From positions 271,520 to 335,519 of the forward strand of contig PDUO01000054.1 of the NCBI GenBank assembly GCA_003008705.1: a stretch of DNA of 64,000 bases. The letters run 5' to 3'. Under the pieces are notes generated by a model that had not been told where the DNA came from, ran no database searches, and saw only the letters and a list, made by a program, of their open reading frames with translations. The stretch comes from Pezicula radicicola (taxonomy: Eukaryota > Ascomycota > Leotiomycetes > Helotiales > Dermateaceae). Numbering within the stretch: position 1 is the stretch's first letter; each line of letters opens with the position of its first letter. This document shows, piece by piece, positions 33,482-45,470 of the stretch. Made by a program: the position numbers and the translations under genes.

Positions 33482-35229
33482 TGTGAATGGTCAGAGCGAT
33501 TGGATGTTCTAGCTGAAGTGTACGTTTGGCAAGGAGTTGATGGGAGTGTTAAAAGTACGAGAGCCCGGTCCTTTAGGAATTGGTTATTTATATATCAATC
33601 AGCGCCCTAAACTGGGCGGACGGAGTACGGAATAGGCCCTATCCGCCCCCGGATGCGGTGATGCCATTGTCCTCACGGAATCAAGATATTGGACGCCTAT
33701 GCAACGACTAGTATCGTGGGAAGTCCAGTCATCGGGTGGCCGCGGAAGAACAGATGAGGTCGAACACGGGTGCTGTACAGACCCTCCTGCGGGCGGCCGC
33801 GGGGGCCCGAGATGCCCTAATTCTCGCATGCTCTAACGAGTAGAGGCACCAACTGGGTTTAGGCCACCAGGGGGTGCAGTAATTCGTGGAACACCCTAAA
33901 ATAGCCGAATTCCCAAAACATCAACTTGGCAACAACAACACCATATCTTCAACACGTTAATAATAGCTCCATATACTCGTGATACAGTCGCTATACGTAC
34001 CTACGATACTATATGCAATATATCTGGCCCAATCTTTCTACGCCTCTATATTATCTGGAGTAGCTCCAGGTGCTCGAGTTTAAACCTATTTGGTAAAGAG
34101 ATAAACGTTAGAAAAAGTTTTTGCTGGAGATCAGGAAAATAGCCCTTACTGGTCCTATCGTGCTAGGGCACGAGCATAGTTTTTCTTTATTCCTGCCTGG
34201 AGATCTTTTTTCACCTTTTTTCCGTTGATAATTTCTGACTTGATACCAGAGCCTTTGCTGCGGGATCGTTTCATGAACTCCTCCGGTGACTCCTCTTTTG
34301 GCCTTGAGGATACTAAAACAGTAACTTGCACGGACTAGTAGATAGGAGACAAGTGATAAAACTAATTGTGAGAGAGATTTAGGAAGTCGATGAGATTAAA
34401 AAATGGAGGTATTCAGGTCATGTCAAGTACGGAGCAGGGAGGAATTTATAGAGGGAAGAGCAGTACTCTCCTCAGGGGCATCTATGTTAAACTAACTTAC
34501 ACCGTAGATAAAGCACTGGGTATATCTTTGGAAAGTGTCCACTTTCGGATCCCTAGGAACTTGTTTGGGCTCCTTCAGCATCGGCATCAAAACTTGACAA
34601 AATGATGTGAGAGAATAGAGGTCAGATTAAGTGTAACTGACTAAAACGCGATAAGTTAAAACACATGATAATATGATCAATTTTGCTCAGGATGATCAGA
34701 CTTACTCAGGCGAGTTAACTGAGCCGAGGGTGAGCTGAGAGTGATAGCGCCCGAGCAAGAGCAGCAAGCTTGCTAACCTTATGCAACACACAAGAAAGAG
34801 AAATTGATTCACAATACACAAATATCTTGCCTCTCTGCCTCTAGCGGACATTCCTACCTTTGACAAGCTTTCAGACTTGTAATCAGCAGCTGGAACCTCG
34901 GCGATTAACAACAACTAAGGTATGATCATCCATCTCAACTTACCAAAGCCATCAAACACTTCATGCCCTTCTTAATTCTACAAATATCTACATCCATCCT
35001 TCAAAACTGAAACATTGATTTCACGGTCACCGAATCACTTCTGACAGGTTTCATCCCAGGCTTCTAGCTCCTGCTTTCTTCAGTAGTTGCATTCAACATC
35101 CATCATTTTCAGCATCGTCCAACACGGTCAATCGAAAACTTGATACTGACATTATTCGAGAAGTTATCCCACAACGAGATCACACGAAGTTCGAACAACT
35201 CAACTTTAAGTCAAAATCTATTCACAAAA
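33482..35229. other. Long intergenic stretch, no gene seen
   Basis: No supported gene. Near 33595-33660 there are GC-rich self-complementary words (GCGCCCTAAACTGGGCGGA and CCCTATCCGCCC). The last 300 bases are CT- and CA-rich, typical of a fungal leader, before the ATG at 35230. Confidence 0.45.
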
Positions 35230-38200
35230 ATGGGCGACCTAGAAACGCAACCTCCGGGACAGCCCAAAACCACGAGCCAAGCAACAGCTCAGCAACAGTT
35301 GACTATGTTTGCACATAGCCAAGCTGCGAGAAGAAAATCACCTTCTAAAATGGATGGAAACCCTATGGTCGGACGAAAGTCCTCAGCATCACCATCACAG
35401 GATACAGAAAACCGCAGCGGATCGCCAGCATGCACGCCTCGCATGAAATCAGAGGAAGCTGAAATCGCACTCTATACGTTGCTTCAAAATGAAATTGATG
35501 GGGAAAATTACTACGAAAACGACAATACCACAGATAACCCGATTTTCATTACTTCTGACGACGATTCTGACTCCCAAGGTTCAAATCCTGAAAGGGAATC
35601 CTCACAAGCAGATGGTGAAGTTGTTAAGCAACGAAAGATACGGAAATCTGGCCCAAGAGCAAGAACAGCAAGAGAAGCCCACCAAAATGCTTTCAATAGA
35701 CGCATTGCCTTACAAAAGAAACGAACGCCAAAGTCTCCTGGCTCTAGAGCTACAAAAAGAAAGAGAACGGATTCGCTTGGTCGTGCCAGTAAGAACAAGG
35801 TTCAAAAGTCTGAAACACGACGCAAGAGCAAGACAAACAATAGCGATGATAATGATCTGCTGCGTAGCTTAACTCATTATGATCCAGTCGCAGCATATAA
35901 CGCGCAGCCCAATCAAGGCCCGGCTCCGAAAATAACCGCAAATCTTAAGAAAGATTTGTTTCAAGGACTTGATCAATACTGGAAGGATGCAGGTACCAGT
36001 TTTGACCTCCATAAAACTGCCAGCGTCGACTTGAGGGCCTTAAACAAGATAAGCCGAAGATTTGGATACTTAAACATGAGACCAGCAAATGAAAAATGGA
36101 TGTTGAAAGGGATGGACACTTGTAAGTCGCGTCTTTTTTCAAAATCAAAGATATAATATTGAGATTCTACAGCTTTCTACAATCACCAAATTATTGGGGT
36201 CGACTTTATGCTTGGACGAGAGTTTAACTTTGCAAAGGATGGCCCTTATGGTGGAATCCTGGCCGATGTTATGGTGAGTACAGCTGCTCCCCGTAGAATT
36301 TGAAAACTATGCTCTCAACTGAACTCATTTTCAACCAAAAATGGCAAGAAATGCTTGACAAGCATAAGTTAGCATATATTAACATCGACTTCATCCCTAT
36401 CGTGCTTTCGAGATGAAAGCTCGCGTTGCCGAAACCACTCTTGTTATGGGGTTATCTTGGTGAAGATATGCTTACAAGGAGTTCCAGGGCTTAGGAAAGA
36501 CAATCGAGGTCATTGGGGTATGTTAACTATAGCATATTTGACATTTTTGTGCTGCTAATACTGTTAGTGTATGGTTGCAAATCCACCAGGACATTCAGAG
36601 GAGCAAAAGGCCCAACTTGGCGACAACGTGTTGGATGGAAGAAACACAACTTTGATTGTTGTCCCTAACCAGAATTTGGTAATATCTACCCAGGGAGAGG
36701 TTTTACGACGGAAATTAATCAGTGGGAGTAGGCCACTCAATGGAAAGACGAAATTGACAAGTACGCAAAGACATCGTTTCCAAAAAAGGCTTTTCTTTAC
36801 AAGAGATCCCAGATGAAAGACCTCGAGGATAACGTAGATCCCTTGGCAAACCCTATTGTCATTACTACCTACCATGAAATTATGGCCAGTTGTCCTTGGC
36901 CCGACAAAGAAACTCTTGAAGTGTTGAGAGATGAGGCACGATTGGCCCAAGAACCATTCTCATTGGAACATTGGATTGCTAGTCAAACCGAGTCTTTTGG
37001 GTTCTTGCATCGGGTACATTGGTATCGAGTGAGTAACTCATTCTTGTCTGGCAAGTAAATTTTAATGTTAACGTTACATAGATCGTTCTCGATGAAGCAG
37101 TAAGATTCATCCATCATTGTATTGAACTAAGAACTGACGTGAGAAGCATTGTATCAAGAACTACGCCACAAGAAGTAGTCACGCGTGCAATGCTCTCAAT
37201 GGCGACTTGCGATGGGTCTTAGGTGGTGTAAGTAAAATTCCTTGTTTTACGTGAGATGCCAGCTAACAAAACGTAGACACCTGTCATGAATTCACTTCAT
37301 GGTTTTTTTCCCTTCTGAATATGAGGTAGCGTATTGAAGCTGACGAAGGCACAGAGTTTTACTCTCACTTTCGGTTCCTAAAAGACCCATCACTAGAGGC
37401 TTCAGACATGAATAGGTATGCTAGATTCTGCTTACCTTTTGAGTAACCATCACTAAATATTATCAAGCTTCAGCAATGAAATTATTGAAACTAAGGACGT
37501 ACGTACTTGTATGTTCAATACTTTCACAAATAAAGCTGACAAATCTGTCCAGGGATCTTTTCCAAGCCCCGCACTGTCATCAATGTTAGGCCATGCTATG
37601 ATCCGGTAAGTTTTCCTGACTACTAGCAGCTATTTCGTGCTTCCTGCACTTCAAATGGCTAACCAACTTAGACGCACAATACAAGACACGCTGTTTGGCC
37701 GGCCATTACTCGATCTTCCCAGGCCACATCGTGACTGCATTGAGATTCGGCTTTCGGCAGTGGAATCTGTCCTGTACCGAGCCATTGAGCAGAAATTCAG
37801 GGAGCTTTTGAACGAATATTTTGCGGACGCCAAAGATGCTGACAAACAGAACTATACCTACTTACTCCCACAGCTTACTCGTCTGCGCCAGTAAGTTGAG
37901 GATTTCATGTCCTTGGGGTTTTATTTTAGCTAATTCGACCAAGGGCAATCGCACACACCTGCCTTCTTGAGTCTACTGTGAAGGTCTGCTTCTCCAATCT
38001 ACCACTTTGATTTCGCTTACATTTAGCAGAGTATTTTCGAAGTTGGGGAGTTTAAAACAATCCAGAAGATTCTATTCAAGGTCTACGAAAAGAATCCGAG
38101 TGCAGGTCTTGTATTGCATGATCGTAAGTTTCTAAACTGTTCGGGACCCTGGGGTTCTACCACCAAGGCTTACATGAATTACAGAGATCAATACTTGGAT

Positions 38201-39798
38201 AAAGGAAAAGGTAATTGAGGATAAAGAACGCCGAGAAATATTGACATGGAAAGCAAAACCCTGTGGTCAGTGCGGTGATGATCCAGAGGAATACTCTCCA
38301 ACACAAATAACGGGCTGTGGTCACGTCTTTTGCCAACCTTGCATAGAGGCTGCTGTTCAGGTTCAGATGGGGAATGGCCGTGAGGTTTGTATTTTTCCAT
38401 GCTTTGAAGCCTTCAGGACATGCTCACAGTCCCCAAGCAGATTTCCTGTCCTGCTCATGACTGCGGTCGAGTTTTCGACCCGGACCACCATTTAAAACCT
38501 TTCGTCTATCCAATCAGAACTGCAAAAGGAAAGAAAGGAAGAGAATCGTCAGGGTCATCAAGAGTTAAAGGCAAAGATACTTTAGGAGTCAAACCAGATA
38601 CCAGCATGACACCATCAAAATGGCTGGAGAGACATGATGAAGGCAAGATTGGGTTTTTGGATAGTGCAAAACTCCTGATGGTCAAGGATATCATACAAGC
38701 ATATCTACGAGATGCTGCCTCCGAAAAAACCATTGTATTTGTGCAATGGAGATTGCTAGGTGTGCTCATTGGTCGGTATTTGCAAGAATCCGGCGTTGGC
38801 TTTGCCTATTATACGGTACGTTTTTGACTTGGAATCCTTACATGCGGCAATATATTCTGTGAAGACTTAAACTTTCTAGAAATAGATCTGCTCAATTTTC
38901 CAGCGACCATGTCATGGAGCCTGGTAGCGGTCAATGCTAACATACGAGTAGGGAGATATGACAGCCCCTCAACGGAACAAGGCAATCCAAGAATTTCGAA
39001 CTCAAGACCAAGTTCGTGTAATGGTTGCAGGATTAAAATGCGGAGGCGTTGGTCTAAATCTAACTTGTGCAAGCCGCGTTATCTGCGTGTAAGTCCTTAT
39101 CCCAGTCTCAAGCAAAACCTTTGACTAACAGAAGTTTAGCGACTTGTGGTGGAATACTTGCATGTGAGTATCTATTCGGCGACCCCTATTTTTTGATCCA
39201 AAAACTAATACTAGCATGTACTTTTCAGTGAGCAGCAAGCATTTAGTCGTGTTTACCGCATTGGCCAAAGCAAAGAGGCCCATTTCATGAGAATTGCGGC
39301 TCTAAACACAGTCGACGACAGAATTGTGAAGCGTGAGTGCCTTGCTCCCAACTTTTACTTCGACGCTTTGTTTAAAGTTGTATTATACACAACTAATTGT
39401 GTCTATATCTTTTAGTCCAAAAGCACAAGAACAAGGTTATCGGCACGGCTATGCAGGATAATCTCACAAACGAGGAAATGGCTAGTCTATTTGGTCGTGT
39501 AAAAAAAGGTTCGTCACTCGTGACCTCGATAAAATCACCATAACTGACTTGTGAAATTCTTCTAGATAAAGCTGGCGTCATTAAAGTCATGCCCGATTAT
39601 GACGGGGAAGATGAGCTTGACAATTTGAAACTCGAGCTCAATGACGACGAACGACGATTCATTCATTCCCAGAATGTGAAGGAAACGCAATTTGGGACAT
39701 TAGGTCCAAAAAAGAAAATGGGTTGGCGTTCCTTGATTTATTATTCACAGTATTTTACACATGAAAGTTGCCTTACAACTAAGCTTCTAGCAAGTTGA
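35230..39798 (+). pseudogene. SNF2-family RING helicase (Rad5/HLTF/Uls1-like), motif III region damaged
   Basis: A long, many-intron gene (about nineteen introns). Exon 1 (35230-36121) encodes a basic, serine-rich tail and a region before the helicase. Then come GGILADVM-GLGKTIEVIG (motif I, joined across an intron), TTLIVVPNQNL, HWYR-IVLDEA-HCIKNYATRSSHAC (motif II, with a tiny exon 37082-37099), LRWVLGG-TPVMNSL, and MIRRTIQDTLFGRPLLDLPR. A RING finger follows (CGQCG, CGHVFCQPC, CPAHDC). The C-terminal helicase half is complete: EKTIVFVQW, GLKCGGVGLNLTCASRVICV, EQQAFSRVYRIGQSKEAHFM. These proteins are nuclear ATPases coupling DNA translocation with ubiquitin or SUMO-targeted ligation in repair. 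After TPVMNSLHG the frame fails: T7 at 37303-37309 appears one base short, and a TAG (37327-37329) stands in the restored frame before RIEADEGTEFYSHFRFL. If an unseen splice solves this, the gene is intact. Confidence 0.75.
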
Positions 39799-40591
39799 TA
39801 GACACACATAGATAGCGATGCCATTATTTGCTTGCAGCATTGCAGGAGGATCATTCAAGCAAACATTTCTAACAGATAAAGGTCTCTTGCTTGAACCTTG
39901 CTCAGTCTAGTCTTAAACTCTTCGCTAATTAGAAACATACATCATTAATTGCATAACACCTTACAAGGTCTACTGCTCCGGATGTGACTACCAGCCTCCT
40001 GCTCTGCAGCATACACGAGCACAAATACATGAAGGAGATTTTGGTCCCAATAAAGAACTACAATGATAGCAGAACTACTCATCTGCCAGAAGTATGGTTA
40101 AGTGCAAGTGCTATTGATCATATCTTCTGTGAGGTATTCAGCCGATCAGATATCAAGGTCATGGATTCCTAATTCCTAAACATCAAAGAGTGCAAACTTC
40201 CAAAGCCATAGCAGAGACGAGAGTAATTGTGACGTTCAGTCAAACATTTTATTAGGCGGTCGCTTTTCTCTCAGCCATCATTACTTCACACCACTTTGTT
40301 GTTTAAACAGCCACTGCTTCTAAAATATTTTTCATAAATTCCTCAATTCACTTAACTTCAGGACTTTAATAGTTGAAGCACATTTGGCAACTGTTCTTCG
40401 ACAACCTCATGTAGGGTCATCACCTCAGCAGCCTTCCATCTACAACATCATTCTAGCTAAGTAGTACTATATTATATTCCATGATCATAGTTCTACATGA
40501 TCTGTGATTGGCTTCCGGGCATAAACAACGTAACTAAAAAAGTCAGCCGAGAGTTGTATTATAAAATAGTGAAATCTAGAAGGAAAGCTTA
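39799..40591. other. Intergenic, no gene seen
   Basis: Convergent 3' ends of the helicase and the methyltransferase flank this stretch. It has no frames with features; it is likely terminators and 3' untranslated sequence. Confidence 0.45.
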
Positions 40592-41982
40592 CTAAGGCCA
40601 ATGGGCATGATAGTTCCGATTCTTGATCTCCTTCCTTACATTGACCAAAAAGACATTCACCTCTTCCGCTGACCAGCCAAGAGCTTTTTGGAAGAGTCTC
40701 ATAGTCAAACCTTCAAGGCTGCTAAGTAGATTCGCCATCTCCCAAGCCCCGAGCAGTTTCATGCGATTGTCCTTTGGCCAAGGACTGCATGGTAATTTCA
40801 GGACTTTCAACGTAACCTCCTCGAATCCTCTTTCCTCAAACCAGCCTTTCCAACGCATAGGATCATCAACGGGTGTGCCAAATTCTATGCACGCAGTCGT
40901 AAGGTTGTCTGAGAATGCCTGGAATGCACTATTCTTTGGTACTGAATTATCGTCGGAGGCGAGCACGCCGGTAACGCACTGGAATTCCACCCAGCCCCCA
41001 GGCTTTAGATGTCTACCGAGCCAGAGTTAGGTTTTGACTTGTAGATTTGGTGGATTCCTTACGTGTAACATTGATCAATCAACCCTGGCCAATCGCGGAC
41101 AGAGAGTATCAAGTCGCGCGAGAAGATAAAGTCAAAGCTGTTCTCCTTCCATGTCCAGGGCTGCTCAATATCATCAAGCTCGAATCTACAGTTCGGCGGA
41201 ACCCTGAACTTGTTAGTATTGGCTTATCTAAGCGGTAAGTGCCCCTCGAAGCACTGCCAGAACCTCACCATCCTGGCTGGGTAGGTGCAATATCCACGCC
41301 GACCACCTAAAGAATTTTTGTTAAATAATGATTAATCTGGGCTGTAGCAATCAAACGAACCTCAGCAGATGGAAACTGATCTGCCATATCGATGGACCAG
41401 ATTCCTAAGGTAAGCATGAGTCAAAAGATCAAACGTCTCATGCATAACATCATCCTCACTTACCAGTACCACATCCGAGATCTAGAATTTTTTGAAGATC
41501 AGAGAGTGGAGCTAAAAATCGCTTTTTGTCCAACAGTGCATAGTATTTAGCATGACACATATCCATGCGATCCAATTCGGGCTCATCCATTGGAAATCCG
41601 TATTCTGAAACATGCAATTATAGTTAGCATTGGCATTCAGTAGTGGAGTCTATAGCGGAATATACCTTCTTTGCCATAAATTGCATATGTTCTCCCACCC
41701 TCCGCAACTCGTCCTCGTAGGATTGAGGAACTAACCGACACAAGGGAGCTTTGCGTGCTGGTCGCATTATAGCCCTATAGAAGCATCATCAATCAACGCA
41801 AACCATGGTCATAATGAGAATAAATCTCTTGATCTATAGTACCTCATCTTCGAACTCTTCTTGCCCGTCATCCTGAAGTGCCAGTCAGTATCCTTATTCA
41901 ATTTAGGCACTGCTAGGATCTGGGCGTTTGATATGCTTACCACCTCCTCCGCTTGAATGATTTCTTGTGGCTCTGCAGACAT
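40592..41982 (-). CDS. LaeA-like SAM-dependent methyltransferase
   Basis: Eight exons can be joined on the minus strand from MSAEPQEIIQAEEV (41982-41941) to the final exon ending NRNYHAHWP. Landmarks are VAEGGRTYAIYGKEEYGFPM, EPELDRMDMCHAKYYALLDK, motif I LQKILDLGCGTGIWSIDMAD (split by an intron after GTG), VVGVDIAPTQPGWVPPNCRF, and HLKPGGWVEFQCVTG. This is the layout of fungal LaeA-type methyltransferases, soluble or nuclear, several of which influence secondary metabolism; most paralogues are uncharacterised. Introns are short with good consensus and phases agree. There is no lesion. The gene is divergent from the broken O-methyltransferase at 42484, with 500 bp between the starts. Confidence 0.88.
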
Positions 41983-42483
41983 TGTAGGTACTACTAACTT
42001 TGCGAGTAGCTTGTAACTGAATAACTATATCAAGTGAGGAAAGAAAAGATTAACTATACAAGAACTTTTCAGCATCCCCTCAGCTCACCTTCCACCTTTG
42101 GATAATTGTGCATTCTTTTCTATGCAGTCCGCGTGGCGGCTATCCGGCGAACCGGCGGTGGTGCTTCCAAATTAGGCCTGGTCCCCGAAGTGATGCCATA
42201 TTAGTATTACGACGCGAAAAAATCCCAGACTTCTGGGAGTGTTTTCCCGCTTGACGTTGCATAACGATATGGCGGGAATTCTCTATAAGTACAGGTGCAG
42301 AAGTCTACGTAATTCCCCTCCTTTCGCAGAGCAGAAAGTGAGCTGAGTTTTTCAGAACTCTCCACAAAATATGCAAGGTCGTTTGCTCAAGTCCAACAGT
42401 AGATAGTCCGTACTTGTCTTCTCCCGAATCAATCGCCATACCTGAATCTACAAAATTTAACCCGAAGAATTGTGGTTCCCAAG
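41983..42483. promoter_or_regulatory. Shared upstream region of two divergent methyltransferase genes
   Basis: The 500 bp between the divergent starts (41982 leftward, 42484 rightward) would hold both promoters. Around 42132-42158 the GC-rich block contains GTGGCGGC and CCGGCGAACCGGCGG, with CGG/CCG triplets of the kind contacted by Zn2Cys6 regulators. Which factor, if any, binds is unknown. Confidence 0.4.
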
Positions 42484-43764
42484 ATGCCGGATAGCATCAA
42501 TGTCAAGAAGGCCCTTGAGGAAGCCGAGAAGTTAGTAGCTGCGTTAAAGACCTTCGACCAAGACAGTCCAGCGGAGCACCTCGCCCTTATCAAACAGACA
42601 GACAAAGTGCGTACGGCACTCGAGCAACCTTACGATGCCATCACACGTCTGCTTGAGAATATGAGCATTTCCGCTGCTCTGTACACATTACTTGAAATTG
42701 GAGCATTGCAGAAATTACCAGCTTGAAGCAGCTCCATTCGTGCAACAGACCTTGCACTCGCGGTCAACGTCGATGTGTCCGCCATCACACGAATGATGCG
42801 TGTTATTATTTCAGGTGGCATCGCGATCGAAACAGCCCCAGACGAATACGCACACAATCTACTGTCGCAAGCGGTTCAGCCGCAGGGCATGGGTGGCTTT
42901 TTCTTTGTCTGTGTGGATTTTATGAAGACTTGGGTGAAGTTGCCAGAGTACTTCAAATCTCATAAGCCACAAGATCTGTTCGATCTTAAGATGTCACCAT
43001 TCGCGTTCGCTGCCGGCAAGGAGGGACTGACTTATTACGAGGTGCTGAATCTGGACATTGACCGGCGCGACATTTGGAACAAAACACTGCAGCAGATGGA
43101 TAAGAATATGCCTATTCTTGGAATGTTTCCTTTCGCTACGCTAAAGGAGGAGGTCGAGAGGCAACCTGAGCGGCCGTTCATTGTTGATGTTGGTGGTGGC
43201 AGAGGCCAGGCGCTCTTGGCTATTTCAACAGAGTGTCCGCAAGCTTTTGGTGGAAAGTTGATTTTGCAGGATCTGCCAATCGTCATCTCTTCGTTGAAGC
43301 CTGAGGAGATTCCGGGCATTGAGCCAATGGTTTACGATATCTTCACACCTCAGCCAGTCAAGAGCAAGTCCTTCGTTTCTCTTTTCTTTTTTCCACTTCA
43401 GGCGTCTTCATCTGAAAGAAGTGACACTAACTGCAACTTCGTAGATGCCCATATCTATTTTATGCGCCGTCTCCTCCATGATTTCTATAATCCTGTCTGT
43501 ATTGACATCCTGAAGAACACCGTTAGTGCTATGGGACCACATTCTCGACTGATTATATGTGATATGCTGGTACCTGAACGAGTTGACGTGAATGAGCCAA
43601 TGGAATTGTACTGGTTGGACTTTGCGTTGATGACGATGAGCGGGAAGGAGAAGACCCAAAGGGAGTTTGAGGAAATATTCGATGCGGTAGGTTTAGAATT
43701 GATTCAGATATATACATCTGGGAATGGCAAGACAGTTATGTTGGAAACGCACTTGCGAAAATGA
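42484..43764 (+). pseudogene. O-methyltransferase with premature stop
   Basis: This reads as a plant/fungal-type O-methyltransferase. The N-terminal dimerisation part (EPYDAITRLLENMSISAALY-like text) is followed by winged-helix text SIRATDLALAVNVDVSAITR. The SAM-binding FIVDVGGGRGQALLAISTEC and LILQDLPIVI, the catalytic-region histidine in FMRRLLHDFYNP, and the C-terminal GLELIQIYTSGNGKTVMLE are all present. A TGA at 42724-42726 separates KLPA from SSSIRATDLA in the same frame; no splice sites surround it. An intron at 43364-43444 removes 27 codons with a GC-AG pair (GCAAGT to CGTAG) and restores QPVKNAHIYFMRR. It is divergent from the LaeA-like gene. Except for the stop, about 400 residues are clean, so the lesion is recent or a sequence error. 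Confidence 0.8.
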
Positions 43765-45470
43765 TAAGTGAAACCAACTCAGCATGCAGGAAGTTTTACT
43801 ATGTTTAGTTAAAAGCGCTTATGTAGCCTTTTAAAACAATAAGGAAGTCCTCTTGGAGATTATATCGGACATGTATGCTCCTCAGCTATTCACAACTCAA
43901 TATTGACAGAATGACAGTTCTCCTTGTTGCTAGGAATACCTTCCACTTCAGATATTATTTAATCATCATTGATGCGAAATTAAATATCGCTCCTCCTGTT
44001 TCATTCAGCAACAAGATTTTTAGCGTCCCCAACAACGTACACGATCTCGTCTTCCTGCTCCTTAGTTCTCTCCTTCTTCCCAACTTATTCGCGTAGCAGA
44101 ATTCTCGTACAATGCAACACGAACATTAACAGACTTCTTCACTGCCTTCTTAAGCTCGACCTACGAACACTAGGAAAGTTCTTCCCCATCCCATTTCCTT
44201 GATGGTGTTTCCTCGGCCTGTCTACCTCTGTGCTCCTTAACTGCATTCCGTCTACGTCAGTAAATATTGCCCAAGCGAGCTACGTGATCGGGATCTCCAG
44301 CGCTCAGGTAACAAGTTTGGTTTACCGAGCACCAGAGGACCTACATCGCATCGATCTCAAGGGCCGTCTTCTATAAGGGAAGAATCAGGTTGTTCCACCT
44401 CTAACTCTCTCTGCAATGTCAAGTCTTTTACCTTGCACCAAAATTTATCTTCAATTTGTTTTGCGCTAAAGCGCTTTTTTCTTTTCCTCTATCCGTCTTT
44501 CTGCTTCAACTCAATATCTGCCATAAGCCTGAGCACTTGTTCAGTAAATAGCACGGCAGCCGAACTACATTTAACTCTTCTTCATGAGCAGCCTTACCTG
44601 ATTTCGTGACATCTATCTTATTAATTCTATCGCTTAAGGCAAATATACCTTGGAGTAGTTTCTGCCTTACAATTGTGGTACTGTTTTGTGAAATGCTTTG
44701 TTGCACCCTAGTGGTGCAACAAGATTTTCGTGAATGGGGCGGGGTGCTATATTCATAAATATCAGCCTATTTCACAAGTGGGTTACCCTAGCTGTGAATA
44801 GTTCCCATTAAGTATTGTAGGGCTAGTTAGCGAGTTCCGACTAACTACGGAGTACCGGAGAATAAATCTACGGCCTCGAAACAACAACAATTATCTATAT
44901 TATTTCAAGTCCAAGTGTGTAGGATAACTACAGCTTGTATTTGTTGTTGCGCTAGTCCTTACATCTATCCTCAGTCCTCTAAGCACAGTCAGCATTTATC
45001 AGCCCACTTTTTATGCCTATCCCTTAGTTCGTTAGTTGCGACTTTGTACAGGGATTCGACACCCTTTTCTGGCCCCCTCGCAAATCGGTTATAGTTTCCC
45101 TGTCGTCTATATATAAACTTTGCTATTGTCTGCTGCCTTAAACACAGCCACCTCTTTTAATTTATGTGATGACGTTAAACCTGAGCCGCACGAAACGGCG
45201 ACCTCCTAGGGATTGATGAGCGACCCGAACTTACAGCTTCCTTTTCTAGTTACTGGTCGGTGAGCCACAGCCAGCCCGTCCCATTATATAAAGGGTAGCC
45301 TTATGCGACGAAAGAGGCTAGATTCTTGCCGAAGATCTAGAAATAGATGAGGATTGGTGCTGCGCCACATACATAGGTCAGCCTCGAATGCATTTCCTTA
45401 CCTAGTTCCGCTGAGAAGTCAACTTGTATTTAATCAGCTCAAGTATCTGAAGGACTTTGGAAAAAGTAGA
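43765..45470. other. Long intergenic stretch, no gene seen
   Basis: No supported gene. T-rich and CT-rich parts (44160-44520) look like decayed or leader-like sequence. An open extension of the HET gene reaches back to 45354 but lacks an ATG before 45471. Confidence 0.45.

Noticed and set aside
41983..42483. A specific LaeA/Zn2Cys6 binding-site call in the divergent promoter
   Set aside because: CGG triplets are present but too common in GC-rich sequence to assign to a factor.
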